From assembly GCA_029945945.1 (NCBI GenBank), contig JAQSDM010000005.1:1-64000 (forward strand): 64,000 bases of DNA, in the 5' to 3' direction. The notes beneath the pieces were generated by a model that saw only the letters and a program-made list of their open reading frames with translations, did not search any database and was not told the origin of the DNA. Source of the stretch: Algoriphagus sp. Lineage in GTDB: Bacteria > Bacteroidota > Bacteroidia > Cytophagales > Cyclobacteriaceae. Shown here piece by piece: positions 34,721 to 44,021 of this stretch (position 1 is the first letter of the stretch; every line of letters begins with the position of its first letter). Both the position numbers and the translations under genes were made by a program.

Positions 34721-34833
34721 TGGCAAAAAAAGTAAAAATGAAAGTTAAGAGCCCTGTTTTTCAAGGTGTTCGGAGTTTGAAAATAGAGAATTAAAAAGTA
34801 ATTTATTGAAAATAAGAAGTTAAAAAAATATCC

Positions 34834-34864
34834 GCTTCCGAAGAGTTCCAAACTCTTCGGAAGC
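34834..34864 (-). terminator. Rho-independent terminator of the paralogue A copy 3 gene
   Basis: Perfect 14-bp arms (34834-34847 and 34851-34864), 3-base loop, followed on the minus strand by GGATATTTTTTT. Confidence 0.8.
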
Positions 34865-34953
34865 AAACTTTCAAAGTGTAACGATTTGAATTTGGGAACA
34901 AAAGTCAGGTGATTGCTTTCTCTGAGTTTCTCTGGTTTTTTTATCTTGCTGAC

Positions 34954-35382
34954 TCAAAGCGGAATAGAAACTTTCAGTGATAAAAATGATTTCGGTCCTC
35001 CATTGGTGTATTTGGGCAAGTAAATAGGCTGAGTATTGAAACTTAGGGTAGCTGCTTCTTTTTCGATTTTATTCGATTTGGAAAACGCAGGAATACTGGC
35101 AATCACGCATCCGACACCCGCGAGAAAAAGTAAGCCACCGGTACCGGCTAACATTGTTTCCTCACTTGAGGAGTAGCCAAAAATTGAAAAATTACTTCCA
35201 AAAAGAGCTCCTCCGATTACAGCAGCTCCTGCTCCGACGCTAAGTAGTATCACTCCTTTTTTTTTCAGTCTTTGACTTTCTTTCATTAGATTTTCTTTTT
35301 GAGAAAGCGTGTCAGTTTCCTGTCCAAGGGATATAGAAATCGAGCCAAAAAGTAAGGCGATCATTAGAAAAAGTATTCTCAT
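34954..35382 (-). CDS. Small envelope protein, paralogue family A (copy 3)
   Basis: 142 aa, same plan as the tandem pair at 30177-31003. Signal peptide MRILFLMIALLFGSISISLGQ, then KENLMKESQRLKKKG, a first hydrophobic helix VILLSVGAGAAVIGGALFG, a second LAGTGGLLFLAGVGCVIASI, the shared SKSNKIEKEAATLSF stretch and an end FLSLKVSIPL. Located 4 kb from the pair with its own terminator, so it is expressed separately. The conserved short loop between helices and the C-terminal SLK-x-S/I-PL are the best motifs. Function unknown. Confidence 0.75.
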   Translation of the reverse strand: MRILFLMIALLFGSISISLGQETDTLSQKENLMKESQRLKKKGVILLSVGAGAAVIGGALFGSNFSIFGYSSSEETMLAGTGGLLFLAGVGCVIASIPAFSKSNKIEKEAATLSFNTQPIYLPKYTNGGPKSFLSLKVSIPL

Positions 35383-35509
35383 GGCTTTTAGGTTTTTAAA
35401 AAGTCCTTCATTGAATTTCGTAAAAATAAAGCCTGGTAAAATTGAGGTTAATCAAATGTCAAAGTGATTTTTCTCAACTTATTTTAGGACTAGATATGCA
35501 CATTAAAAA

Positions 35510-35536
35510 AGCCTTCCGGGATTGTCCCGGAAGGCT
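35510..35536 (-). terminator. Rho-independent terminator of ppk2
   Basis: Perfect 12-bp arms (35510-35521 and 35525-35536), 3-base loop, U run on the minus strand; 5 bp after the stop codon. Confidence 0.92.
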
Positions 35537-35540
35537 ATCT

Positions 35541-36497
35541 TTATTTTTCACCCTTTTCTTCAAGTAAAGTCCTTTTGATTTCGTTCAGCTCGGCGATTTT
35601 TTCTTTGCTGACTTTAGGATATTCAAGTTCCATTTGATCCAGCGCATGGATGATTGCTGAGGCCACCGCAATACGAGCGTAGGATTTATTGTCCGCCGGG
35701 ATCACATACCAGGGAGCATCTTCTGTGGAGGTGTTTTGAATCATGTCCTCATAGGCCTCCATGTACTGATCCCAGTATCCGCGCTCTTTTGCATCCGCTG
35801 TGCTAAACTTCCAGTTTTTGTCCGGATCGTCCACCCGCTCGATGAAGCGTTTCTTTTGTTCGTCTTTGGAAACATTTAGAAATATCTTAATCACAACCGT
35901 ACCGTTACGAGCGAGGTATTTTTCAAAGTTCCGGATGTCTTTGAACCGGTCTTCCCAGATGTCTTTGGTCATAAGTTTGGCAGGAAGCTTTTGTGCGTTC
36001 AGGATCGTTTCATGAACTCGAACCACTAATACTTCTTCGTAATAGGATCGGTTGAAAATCCCGATTCGGCCTCTTTCTGGCAAGTGCTTTTGGCATCGCC
36101 AGAGGAAATCATGGTCTAATTCTTCCGAGCTTGGAGCCTTGAAAGACGATACCTGACATCCCTGTGGATTTACTCCGGACATCACGTGCTTGATCGCCCC
36201 GTCCTTACCTGCAGCATCCATCGCTTGAAAAATAACCAGCAAAGACCAGCGATCCTGGGCATAAAGAATATCCTGCAATGCGGCCAAAGCCTCGACGCCA
36301 AGCTCCAGCGCTTCTTTTACAAGCGGTTTGTCCTCCTCTCCCAAGTTCATTTTCGGAGTGGTGGAATAGTCCTTTAGCTTGAATTTCTTCCCGTCTCCGA
36401 CGCAGTACCGCTTTGAAAACTTTTTGGCCCGCTTGATTAGTTCTTTTTTGCTCAAAGAGCTTAGTGCCTCTAGCTTATTTTCGGTTTTTTCTAACAT
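35541..36497 (-). CDS. Polyphosphate kinase 2 (class III-like)
   Basis: 318 aa. Walker A AMDAAGKDG (92-100); the lid and Walker B region IGIFNRSYYEEVLVVRVH (145-162). This last motif is that of PPK2 class III, known to phosphorylate both AMP and ADP from polyphosphate (family knowledge). The N-terminal 60 residues are basic and charged. A single gene, preceded by about 250 bp without a coding region. Predicted role: energy recovery from polyphosphate or nucleotide balance. Confidence 0.92.
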   Translation of the reverse strand: MLEKTENKLEALSSLSKKELIKRAKKFSKRYCVGDGKKFKLKDYSTTPKMNLGEEDKPLVKEALELGVEALAALQDILYAQDRWSLLVIFQAMDAAGKDGAIKHVMSGVNPQGCQVSSFKAPSSEELDHDFLWRCQKHLPERGRIGIFNRSYYEEVLVVRVHETILNAQKLPAKLMTKDIWEDRFKDIRNFEKYLARNGTVVIKIFLNVSKDEQKKRFIERVDDPDKNWKFSTADAKERGYWDQYMEAYEDMIQNTSTEDAPWYVIPADNKSYARIAVASAIIHALDQMELEYPKVSKEKIAELNEIKRTLLEEKGEK

Positions 36498-36667
36498 CTT
36501 AAAAGTATTTAGGTTGCCTCTACTTAAAGTTAGTTATAAAAATGTCTCTGTTTTATTTCAGGCAATATTTTAATTGAGGTGATCCTAAAACCGAATTGTT
36601 AAAAATCAGATGGTCTGTAATTCAGCTAATCCAGGATTGAAGTTTTGATCTAAATCCGGAAAAAAGA

Positions 36668-36693
36668 AAGCCCGCGAATGAGTCCGCGGGCTT
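36668..36693 (-). terminator. Terminator of the periplasmic MBL gene
   Basis: Perfect 9-bp arms (36668-36676 and 36685-36693) with an 8-base loop, T-rich on the minus strand. 50 bp after the stop. Confidence 0.8.
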
Positions 36694-36743
36694 ATAGGTT
36701 TGAAGAGCTAAGGGAAAATAAAACCCTTACTCAAACAGAATAA

Positions 36744-37487
36744 TCAATTCTCAGGATACCAGTTTCTCAATCGCACGTCCACTGTAGAAGCAGAAGCATT
36801 TACCAATTCCTTGAATTTTGCCGTGTCGGCTAATCCCTCGCTTCCACGGTAATGGAACGGATAAACGATTCCCGGTTTGAAAGCAGAAACTGCATCTGCA
36901 GCCTGCCCCACTTCCATCGTGAAAGGGAGATTCATGCAGACGAAAGCCACGTCAATATTCTTCAGGTTTCTCATATCAGGGATATCTTCTGTGTCTCCGG
37001 AAATATAGATTCGCTTTTCACCGATTTCCACTACATAGCCGTTTCCGCGGCCTTTTGGATGGCGGCTGTCATCCGTTTCGGGAAGGTTGTACATCGGAAT
37101 TGCCTCGATTTTCAGTCCATGAACTGTCTTCGATTGGCCGTTTCCGATTACTTCGACCGCCTTGCTTTTTCCAGCAGGCAACTTGTCTGCTACCGCTTGA
37201 GGAGCCACAATCGTCGCTCCGGAAAGATCAAGCCCATCGAGGGTTTTCTGATCATGATGATCTCCGTGAATGTCGGTGATCAGAATCATGTCAGGTTTTT
37301 TCTGCCCAGCAAATTTCTCAGCCCCTCCGTACGGATCCACATAAATCGTGAGGTTGTTGTATTCCATGACAAACGTTCCGTGAAGGATTGGTTTGATCGT
37401 GATATCCCCGCCTTTGGCAGGAATCATATCCTGAGCAAAAGCCCCAAAGGATAGAAAGAAGAGGAGTAAAGTTAAGTTTCGGGTCAT
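36744..37487 (-). CDS. Periplasmic MBL-fold hydrolase (UPF0173-like)
   Basis: 247 aa with a signal peptide (LTLLLFFLSFGAFAQ, cleavage near residue 19). MBL fold: the HxHxDH motif reads TDIHGDHHD (71-79), so the first His is Asp72; H74, D76 and H77 are kept. Later ligands are GDTED (about 165) and YPFHYRGSEG. Such UPF0173-type enzymes are usually cytosolic metal hydrolases; a secreted version with an altered first ligand is unusual. Substrate unknown. Confidence 0.85.
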   Translation of the reverse strand: MTRNLTLLLFFLSFGAFAQDMIPAKGGDITIKPILHGTFVMEYNNLTIYVDPYGGAEKFAGQKKPDMILITDIHGDHHDQKTLDGLDLSGATIVAPQAVADKLPAGKSKAVEVIGNGQSKTVHGLKIEAIPMYNLPETDDSRHPKGRGNGYVVEIGEKRIYISGDTEDIPDMRNLKNIDVAFVCMNLPFTMEVGQAADAVSAFKPGIVYPFHYRGSEGLADTAKFKELVNASASTVDVRLRNWYPEN

Positions 37488-38276
37488 AGCGTAAGTTTTA
37501 TTTGAATAACGAGATTTTGGTTTTTCTGTTTAGAGGCTTTTATGAATGGTGTTTTGGGAGAGGGGAAAGGTTAGAAAATAAGCATTAAAGACAGGATACG
37601 GGAGAAAATGACCGAGTTACCTTGCCCTGTATTGGCTGGAGAGGATTTCTTAATCACAAGGATTTCAAGATTACCCAAGTTCCCGACGAAGTATTCCCGG
37701 TGAAATGAGATTGAATTTCAAAGGATATTAACCGCCATAATTCATAAGATCCAATCCCGGATTAGTTCCAAATTTTACTTGATTAATGAAACAGCGTATT
37801 GTAGGATAGGTGACCAAGTATTCATTTTGACAGAATCGATTCCAAAACAAACAAACTATTTTTTATAATCTGGTCAATTGGATAGTTTTTTCAGATAAAT
37901 ATTATTGTTAAAAATTAGTATTAAGATAGAATTTCAACTCTTAAATATTAAACTGGTTTCTATCATTCTTATTATTTAATCTGAGTAAAATTCATTTTAA
38001 GGAACTTGAAAAATCAGTGAAATATATAAGTGCTTTCGTTTTTAATATAACTTTTTGAATCAAGAATCCCCTCACCTTTATCCAAGTCAAGCCTAGAAAA
38101 TGCTTGTCGGGAAGCTCAAAATCGATCTTTCTTCCAATTGCACATTTTATTATACCAGTTTCAAATTTCGCTATACAAGCAGGTTATACCTGTTTTTATT
38201 TCTTTCCTACGGAATGGTCTTGAGCAATAAAAAATGATTACCCAGCATACTAATTGAAAAATAAAATTAAAGTTTT
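37488..38276. other. 789-bp region without a recognisable gene
   Basis: No frame of convincing length or family on either strand. It contains an AT-rich promoter-like stretch before the Ig-like lipoprotein gene and a short palindrome caggt-tat-acctg near 38181. No pseudogene could be recognised. Confidence 0.5.
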
Positions 38277-41200
38277 ATGAAAACAGAAAGTACAAAAAAA
38301 CGTTTTTGGCAAACCATTTTGGTGGCCTTATCTATTACCATAATTTTCGGAAGTTGTCAGGATACATTTGATGAAATACTGGGAATTTGCCCGGAAGTAG
38401 AATCTACAAATCCCGATGATAAAGCAATTGGTGTCCAGCTGAATAAGGCCATTTCAGTGACATTCAATGAAGAAATGAATCCTTCTACCATCACAGATGA
38501 GTCTTTTAGTTTGAGAGTCATTAATCCATCGGGTGGAATTGAAAGCGAAGTTACCGGGGCTTTGTCATATGATCCTGCAACCAACACCATGAGTTTTCTC
38601 CCGGATTCTCCTCTTGCGCCTAACACAACCTACACGGGAAAAGTAGAGCCGATTGTGAAGGATTTCTTGGGAAATGCTTTGCAAACACCTTACGTATGGA
38701 CCTTTACCACCGGTTCATCCCCAACAGTGACGGCAACTAATCCTGCAAATCTTTCCACAGGGATTACTCTTGACAAAGCCATTACTGCAAAATTCAGTAC
38801 TAAAATGGACGCTTTGACAATCAACGCGTCCTCTTTTACGATACAAACTGGCACTACTCTCATAGAAGGGGTGATCAGCTATCTGGACAGTACAGCCACC
38901 TTTATCCCATCAATCAATCTATTGCCTGAAACCACTTATACAGGGAAAATTAGTGTTGAAGCTCTAAATACGGATGGAATTTCTCTTGCAAATGAATATA
39001 CCTGGACTTTTAATACGGGTGTAGCGCCAACAATCGTCTCAACAGATCCTGCTGATAAGGCTGTAAACGTTTCGATAAACAAGGTGATCAATGTAGTTTT
39101 CAGCGAAGCGATAGACCCAAGCACACTTTCGGGTTCAACATTTACAGTGAAACAAGGTGATACAGCAGTTGCAGGAACAATAACCTATTCCGGTACCACT
39201 GCTACATTTACCCCGAACGCTGCTCTTGGTCCAAACCTCGTTTACACTGGTACTATTACTACTGGAGTAAAGAATTTAGCCGGATTAGCACTGGCAAGCA
39301 ATTATGCGTGGACATTTACTACAGCTGCTTCTCCAGCCCTTGTAGCTCCAACGGTAACTTCTACAGATCCGACTAACAATGCCACAAACGTATCAGTAGC
39401 CAAGGTGATCAAAGCTGTCTTCAGCGAAGCAATGGATCCCGCTTCGATTTCAGCATCAACATTTTCTGTCAAGCAGGGTAACACGCCTGTTAACGGAACG
39501 ATTAGCTACAGCGGAACCACTCTTTCTTTTGTGCCGAATAGTCCGTTGTCACCAGGCCTTATCTACATCGTGACGATCACTAACGGGGCAAAGAATTCAG
39601 CTGGTACAGCATTGGCAAGCAACTATGTTTGGTTATTTACTACCGCTGCATCTGAAGTCGCTGTTGCTCCGACTGTAACTTCTACAGTTCCGACTAACAA
39701 TGCCACAAACGTATCAGTAAACACGGTAGTCAAAGCTGTTTTCAGTCAAGAAATGGATCCAGCTACGATTTCAGCATCAACATTTTCTGTCAAGCAAGGT
39801 AACACGCCTGTTAACGGAACGATTAGCTACAGCGGAACCACACTTTCTTTTGTACCGAATAGTCCGTTGTCACCAGGCCTTATCTACATCGTGACGATCA
39901 CTACCGGTGCAAAGAATTCATCAGGTGTAGCTTTGGAAAACAACTACGTTTGGTTATTTACAACAGCAGCATCTGAACTTGCTGTTGCTCCGACCGTAAC
40001 TTCTACAGATCCTGCAAACAGTGCTTCCAACGTAGCACTAAGTAAAGTGATCAAAGCCACGTTCAGTCAAACAATGGATCCTGCGACCATAACAGGAGCA
40101 ACATTCACACTGAAACAAGGTAATACTGTAGTTGAAGGAACAGTTACCTATTCTGGAACCACGGCATCCTTTACACCGAATAGTCCGCTTTCTTCTGGTC
40201 TTTTCTACACTGCTACCATCACCACAGGTGCCAAGAATGAATCAGGTACAGCATTAGCAAGTAACTATGTCTGGAATTTTACCACAGCCGCATCTGAAGT
40301 CGCGGTTGCCCCGACCGTAACTTCTACAGATCCTGCAAACAGTGCTTCCAACGTAACACTAAGCAAAGTGATCAAAGCCACGTTCAGTCAAACAATGGAT
40401 CCTGCTACCATAACAGGAGCAACATTCACACTGAAACAAGGTAATACCGTAGTTGAAGGAACAGTTACTTATTCGGGAACCACGGCATCCTTTACACCGA
40501 ATAGTCCGCTTTCTTCTGGTCTTTTCTACACCGCTACCATCACTACAGGTGCCAAGAATGAATCAGGTACAGCATTGGCAAGTAACTATGTCTGGAATTT
40601 TACCACAGCGGCTGCTGTTGCTCCGACTGTGACTTCTACAGATCCTGCAAACAATGCGACAAACATTGCATTGAACAAGACTGTAAAAGCTGTTTTCAGC
40701 GAAACGATGGACCCTGCGACGATATCAGGATCAACTTTCACACTGAAACAGGGTAACACAACAGTAAATGGCACGGTAACTTATTCAGGAACCACGGCCT
40801 CTTTTGTTCCAAACAATCCGCTATTGCCTGGCCTTGTCTATACTGCTACGATCACTTCAGGTGCTAAGAATTCAATAGGGACAGCATTGGAAAACGATTA
40901 TGTATGGACATTCACCACAGCTGTTGCTGTTGCTCCAAGAGTCCTTTCTACCGATCCGCAAAACAACGCGATGAACGTACCACTTAACAAAGTGGTCAAA
41001 GCGATTTTCAGTGAGCCGATGAATCCTGCCACGATTTCAGGATTGACCTTCACACTTAAACAAGGAGCAAACACCGTCAATGGATCTGTGACTTATAGTG
41101 GAACTACGGCCTCGTTTACTCCAAATAATCCTCTTTCGCCAAACCTTACTTACACCGCTACTATCACTACAGGTGCACAGAATCTGGCAGGAACTGGATT

Positions 41201-41912
41201 GGCTGACGATTATGTCTGGACTTTCACAACCCTGGCTCAGCAATCTGCCAATTTTGTAGATCTTAAAACTGCCGGAAGATTTGGAATTTTCGCAGCCACA
41301 GGCATCAGCAATAATGCAGGATTCAGTGTGATCCGAAACCTGGATGTTGGAATTACTCCGGGTGCACGTTCATCTGTAACCGGATTCCCTCCTGCAACAA
41401 TTGTAAACGGAGCGATCTACGCTGCTGATGATGCATCTCCTGCGGGTGTTGCAGCAATGCTAATTCAAGCCAAAAAAGATTTGTTAGAAGCTTATCTGTT
41501 TGCAGAAGGAGCTACTTCCCCGGCACCCGCAACAGTAGCTGGGGATCAAGGTGGAAAAACACTTGCTCCGGGAATTTACAAAAGCAACACATCGCTTTTG
41601 ATTCAGGCAGGTGATCTGACATTGGATGCACAGGGTGATCCCAACGCAGTTTGGATTTTCCAGATTGGTTCAAGTTTTACCACAGTTGGTGGAGCAGGTG
41701 GAAGCATAATTCTAAGTGGTGGAGCTAAAGCCGAAAATATCTTCTGGCAGGTTGGAAGTTCGGCGACTATTGGAGACAACACCAAATTCAAAGGAAATGT
41801 ATTGGCCTTAACTTCTATCACTATGAATTCCAATGCAGAAATCGTAGGCAGAATGCTCGTCCTTAATGGAGCAGTAGTTATGACGAATACAAACACCATT
41901 GAAAAACCTTAA
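38277..41912 (+). CDS. Lipoprotein with nine Ig-like domains and a C-terminal DUF3494 ice-binding-type domain
   Basis: 1211 aa. The lipobox is IIFGSC with lipidated C27. Nine tandem Big_5/SbsA-type Ig-like domains of about 100-107 residues follow (starting near residues 38, 146, 253, 357, 464, 571, 678, 782 and 885), each ending in the WxFTT signature. Residues 990-1211 form a DUF3494 domain (VDLKTAGRFGIFAATGIS, LAPGIYKSNTSLLIQAGDL, AVWIFQIGSSFTT, GGAKAENIFWQVGS), the beta-helix fold of ice-binding proteins. The repeats make a rigid stalk holding the cap away from the outer membrane. Domains 4-7 have an exact 321-bp period and 6 and 7 are almost identical, so the array is recently expanded. 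A stop-to-start gap of 10 bp joins it to an OmpA-like gene. Binding to ice, or to another surface, is inference. Confidence 0.92.
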   Translation: MKTESTKKRFWQTILVALSITIIFGSCQDTFDEILGICPEVESTNPDDKAIGVQLNKAISVTFNEEMNPSTITDESFSLRVINPSGGIESEVTGALSYDPATNTMSFLPDSPLAPNTTYTGKVEPIVKDFLGNALQTPYVWTFTTGSSPTVTATNPANLSTGITLDKAITAKFSTKMDALTINASSFTIQTGTTLIEGVISYLDSTATFIPSINLLPETTYTGKISVEALNTDGISLANEYTWTFNTGVAPTIVSTDPADKAVNVSINKVINVVFSEAIDPSTLSGSTFTVKQGDTAVAGTITYSGTTATFTPNAALGPNLVYTGTITTGVKNLAGLALASNYAWTFTTAASPALVAPTVTSTDPTNNATNVSVAKVIKAVFSEAMDPASISASTFSVKQGNTPVNGTISYSGTTLSFVPNSPLSPGLIYIVTITNGAKNSAGTALASNYVWLFTTAASEVAVAPTVTSTVPTNNATNVSVNTVVKAVFSQEMDPATISASTFSVKQGNTPVNGTISYSGTTLSFVPNSPLSPGLIYIVTITTGAKNSSGVALENNYVWLFTTAASELAVAPTVTSTDPANSASNVALSKVIKATFSQTMDPATITGATFTLKQGNTVVEGTVTYSGTTASFTPNSPLSSGLFYTATITTGAKNESGTALASNYVWNFTTAASEVAVAPTVTSTDPANSASNVTLSKVIKATFSQTMDPATITGATFTLKQGNTVVEGTVTYSGTTASFTPNSPLSSGLFYTATITTGAKNESGTALASNYVWNFTTAAAVAPTVTSTDPANNATNIALNKTVKAVFSETMDPATISGSTFTLKQGNTTVNGTVTYSGTTASFVPNNPLLPGLVYTATITSGAKNSIGTALENDYVWTFTTAVAVAPRVLSTDPQNNAMNVPLNKVVKAIFSEPMNPATISGLTFTLKQGANTVNGSVTYSGTTASFTPNNPLSPNLTYTATITTGAQNLAGTGLADDYVWTFTTLAQQSANFVDLKTAGRFGIFAATGISNNAGFSVIRNLDVGITPGARSSVTGFPPATIVNGAIYAADDASPAGVAAMLIQAKKDLLEAYLFAEGATSPAPATVAGDQGGKTLAPGIYKSNTSLLIQAGDLTLDAQGDPNAVWIFQIGSSFTTVGGAGGSIILSGGAKAENIFWQVGSSATIGDNTKFKGNVLALTSITMNSNAEIVGRMLVLNGAVVMTNTNTIEKP
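39990..40631 (+). repeat. Near-identical 321-bp tandem repeat in the Ig-like array
   Basis: The unit at 39990-40310 is repeated at 40311-40631. By eye I count nine mismatches over the first 300 bases, only one of them changing the protein (Ala to Thr). The units before them (from about 39348 and 39669) have the same 321-bp period but are more diverged. This points to recent unit duplication by unequal exchange. Confidence 0.85.
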
Positions 41913-41922
41913 TTCAACAATA

Positions 41923-43947
41923 ATGAAATCAACAAAATATAATAATAAGGGATCGCGCACCGCGTGGTCCCCTAATACCTTCCCGGTCAAAGCCCTGATT
42001 GTAGGTGCAATGATATTTGGAGGAGTATCCCAATTCACGCTTCAAGCACAAGAAGTTCAGTACACCAGACCGGCTTGGAAATTTGGTGTTGCGGCAGGTG
42101 CAAATTTCAATTTCAATCAAGGTCTTACCCAACAGTTAAACTCAAGTTTAACTGTTCCTGCGGGATTCAATCACGGGAACGGGGTAGGTTTGTTTCTTGG
42201 TCCAGTGATAGAATACCATCGTCCGGAATCAAGATTTGGAATAATGCTTCAGGGGGGATATGACAGTCGGAAAAGCACTTTTGACCAGATCACAACACCA
42301 TGTAATTGCCCGGCAGATTTGTCCACAGATTTGAGTTACCTGACTGTGGAGCCAAGCCTTCGTTTTGCACCTTTCAAAAACAACTTTTATCTGTACGCAG
42401 GTCCACGGTTTGCTTTCAACAGAACGAAAGCATTTACTTACCAGTTGGGAATCAACCCGGATTTCCCGGATCAGGCTCCTACTCCTGCCGTAAATGGTGA
42501 ATTCAGCAATATCAATCAAAATCTGATTTCGATGCAGATCGGGGCAGGACATGATATTCAGCTTTCATCCCAAAACAAAAAAGTACAGACAATATTATCT
42601 CCTTTCGTAGCTTTCCAGCCCTATTTTGGACAGAATCCTCGTTCTTCTGAAACCTGGACTTTGACGACTATCCGCGTTGGTGCAGCCTTGAAATTTGGTA
42701 AAGGCCGCAAAATTCCAGTAGTAGTTCAAGCGCCTCCAGCTACCATTGTGGAGCCGACAGTTGGATTTGCTGTCAATTCTCCGAAAAACGACCCTGGAAC
42801 AACTAGCATAATAGAGACCTTTCCGATTCGGAACTATGTGTACTTTGATGCAGGTTCATCTGCCATTCCAAACCGCTATGTGACGCTTGAAAAAAATCAG
42901 GTGAAAGATTTCAAAGCAGATCAATTGGATGTCTTTGCACCAAATGAGCTTTCAGGCAGGGCTGACCGACAGCTGATGGTTTATTACAATGTACTGAACA
43001 TCCTTGGCGACCGGATGGTAAAAAATCCTTCAGCAAGTATCAAATTAGTTGGCTCTTCAGAAAAGGGTTCTCAGGAAGGGAAAAAAATGTCTGAATCAGT
43101 TAAAAACTATTTGGTAAGCACATGGGGAATAGATGCATCAAGGATTGCTACGGAAGGGTTGACTCAACCGAGAATCCCATCCAAAAAAGCAGGTGGAACC
43201 CTCGAGCTAGATCTTCTCCTTGAAGGTGACCGACGTGTGTCCATTGAAAGCAGTTCTCCTGAAATGTTGATGGAATTCAAAGGAGGTTTGGATGCTCCTT
43301 TAAAGCCTGTTTCTTTGGTAGCACCGGAAGAAAGTTTTGTTACTTTCGAAGTGGATGGGGCGGTAGATGCCTTCAGCACTTGGGCATTGGAAGTCAAAGA
43401 TTCACAAGGGAAAATACAGCATTTCGGACCGTATACTGAGAATAAAGTGCGTATTTCAGGTGAATCGATTTTAGGAACAAAACCGGAAGGAGATTATACA
43501 GTAACGATGGTTGGTCAGACTAAAGATGGCCAAACAATCCGAAAAGAAACTCCGGTAAAAATGGTCCTTTGGACTCCTCCTACCAGTACGGAAGGAAATA
43601 GATACAGTGTCATCTATGAATTCAATGATGCCAAGGTAATTGCTTCTTATGCGAAATACCTGACAGATGTGGTTGCTCCAAAAATCCCTAAAGGCGGAAC
43701 GGTGACTATTAACGGATATACTGATACCATTGGAGAAGAAGCACACAACCTGGGATTATCCCTCGCGCGGGCAAACGATGTCAAAAGTATTCTTGAAAGT
43801 AGCTTGTTGAAAGCTGGAAGAACTGATGTGAAATTTGTAGTAAATGGATTTGGGGAGGATGAAAAAGTCTCTCCGTTTAAAAACAAATTCCCCGAAGAGC
43901 GTGCATATAACCGTACTGTTATCATTGATATCACTCCGGGCAAATAA
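41923..43947 (+). CDS. Outer membrane protein with beta-barrel and two OmpA-like domains
   Basis: 674 aa from the ATG at 41923; the open frame begins 24 bases earlier inside the upstream gene. A long basic N-terminus is followed by a signal segment (ALIVGAMIFGGVSQFTLQAQ). Residues about 45-265 form a PorT-like beta barrel (WKFGVAAGANFNFNQG, LYAGPRFAFN). Two OmpA-type modules follow: one from about residue 305 (YFDAGSSAIPNRY...KMSESVKNYL), and a second from about 560 (VIYEFNDAKVIASYAKYL, INGYTDTIGEEAHNLGLSLARA). The second has the arginine/aspartate peptidoglycan-binding pattern. Probably anchors the Ig-like lipoprotein system to the cell wall (inference). Its terminator is at 43992. Confidence 0.9.
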   Translation: MKSTKYNNKGSRTAWSPNTFPVKALIVGAMIFGGVSQFTLQAQEVQYTRPAWKFGVAAGANFNFNQGLTQQLNSSLTVPAGFNHGNGVGLFLGPVIEYHRPESRFGIMLQGGYDSRKSTFDQITTPCNCPADLSTDLSYLTVEPSLRFAPFKNNFYLYAGPRFAFNRTKAFTYQLGINPDFPDQAPTPAVNGEFSNINQNLISMQIGAGHDIQLSSQNKKVQTILSPFVAFQPYFGQNPRSSETWTLTTIRVGAALKFGKGRKIPVVVQAPPATIVEPTVGFAVNSPKNDPGTTSIIETFPIRNYVYFDAGSSAIPNRYVTLEKNQVKDFKADQLDVFAPNELSGRADRQLMVYYNVLNILGDRMVKNPSASIKLVGSSEKGSQEGKKMSESVKNYLVSTWGIDASRIATEGLTQPRIPSKKAGGTLELDLLLEGDRRVSIESSSPEMLMEFKGGLDAPLKPVSLVAPEESFVTFEVDGAVDAFSTWALEVKDSQGKIQHFGPYTENKVRISGESILGTKPEGDYTVTMVGQTKDGQTIRKETPVKMVLWTPPTSTEGNRYSVIYEFNDAKVIASYAKYLTDVVAPKIPKGGTVTINGYTDTIGEEAHNLGLSLARANDVKSILESSLLKAGRTDVKFVVNGFGEDEKVSPFKNKFPEERAYNRTVIIDITPGK

Positions 43948-43991
43948 GTATTGAAGACTCTGGGTAGTCAATTAATTCCTTAATAATTAAG

Positions 43992-44021
43992 ACAGTTCTG
44001 AATTTTCAGGACTGTTTTTTT
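43992..44021 (+). terminator. Terminator of the Ig-like/OmpA operon
   Basis: 11-bp stem (43992-44002 with 44005-44015, one G-U), T run. 45 bp after the stop. Confidence 0.85.

Noticed and set aside
39348..40631. Regular repeats resembling a direct-repeat array
   Set aside because: They are in frame and code for Ig-like domains with a 321-bp period, not CRISPR repeats with short spacers.
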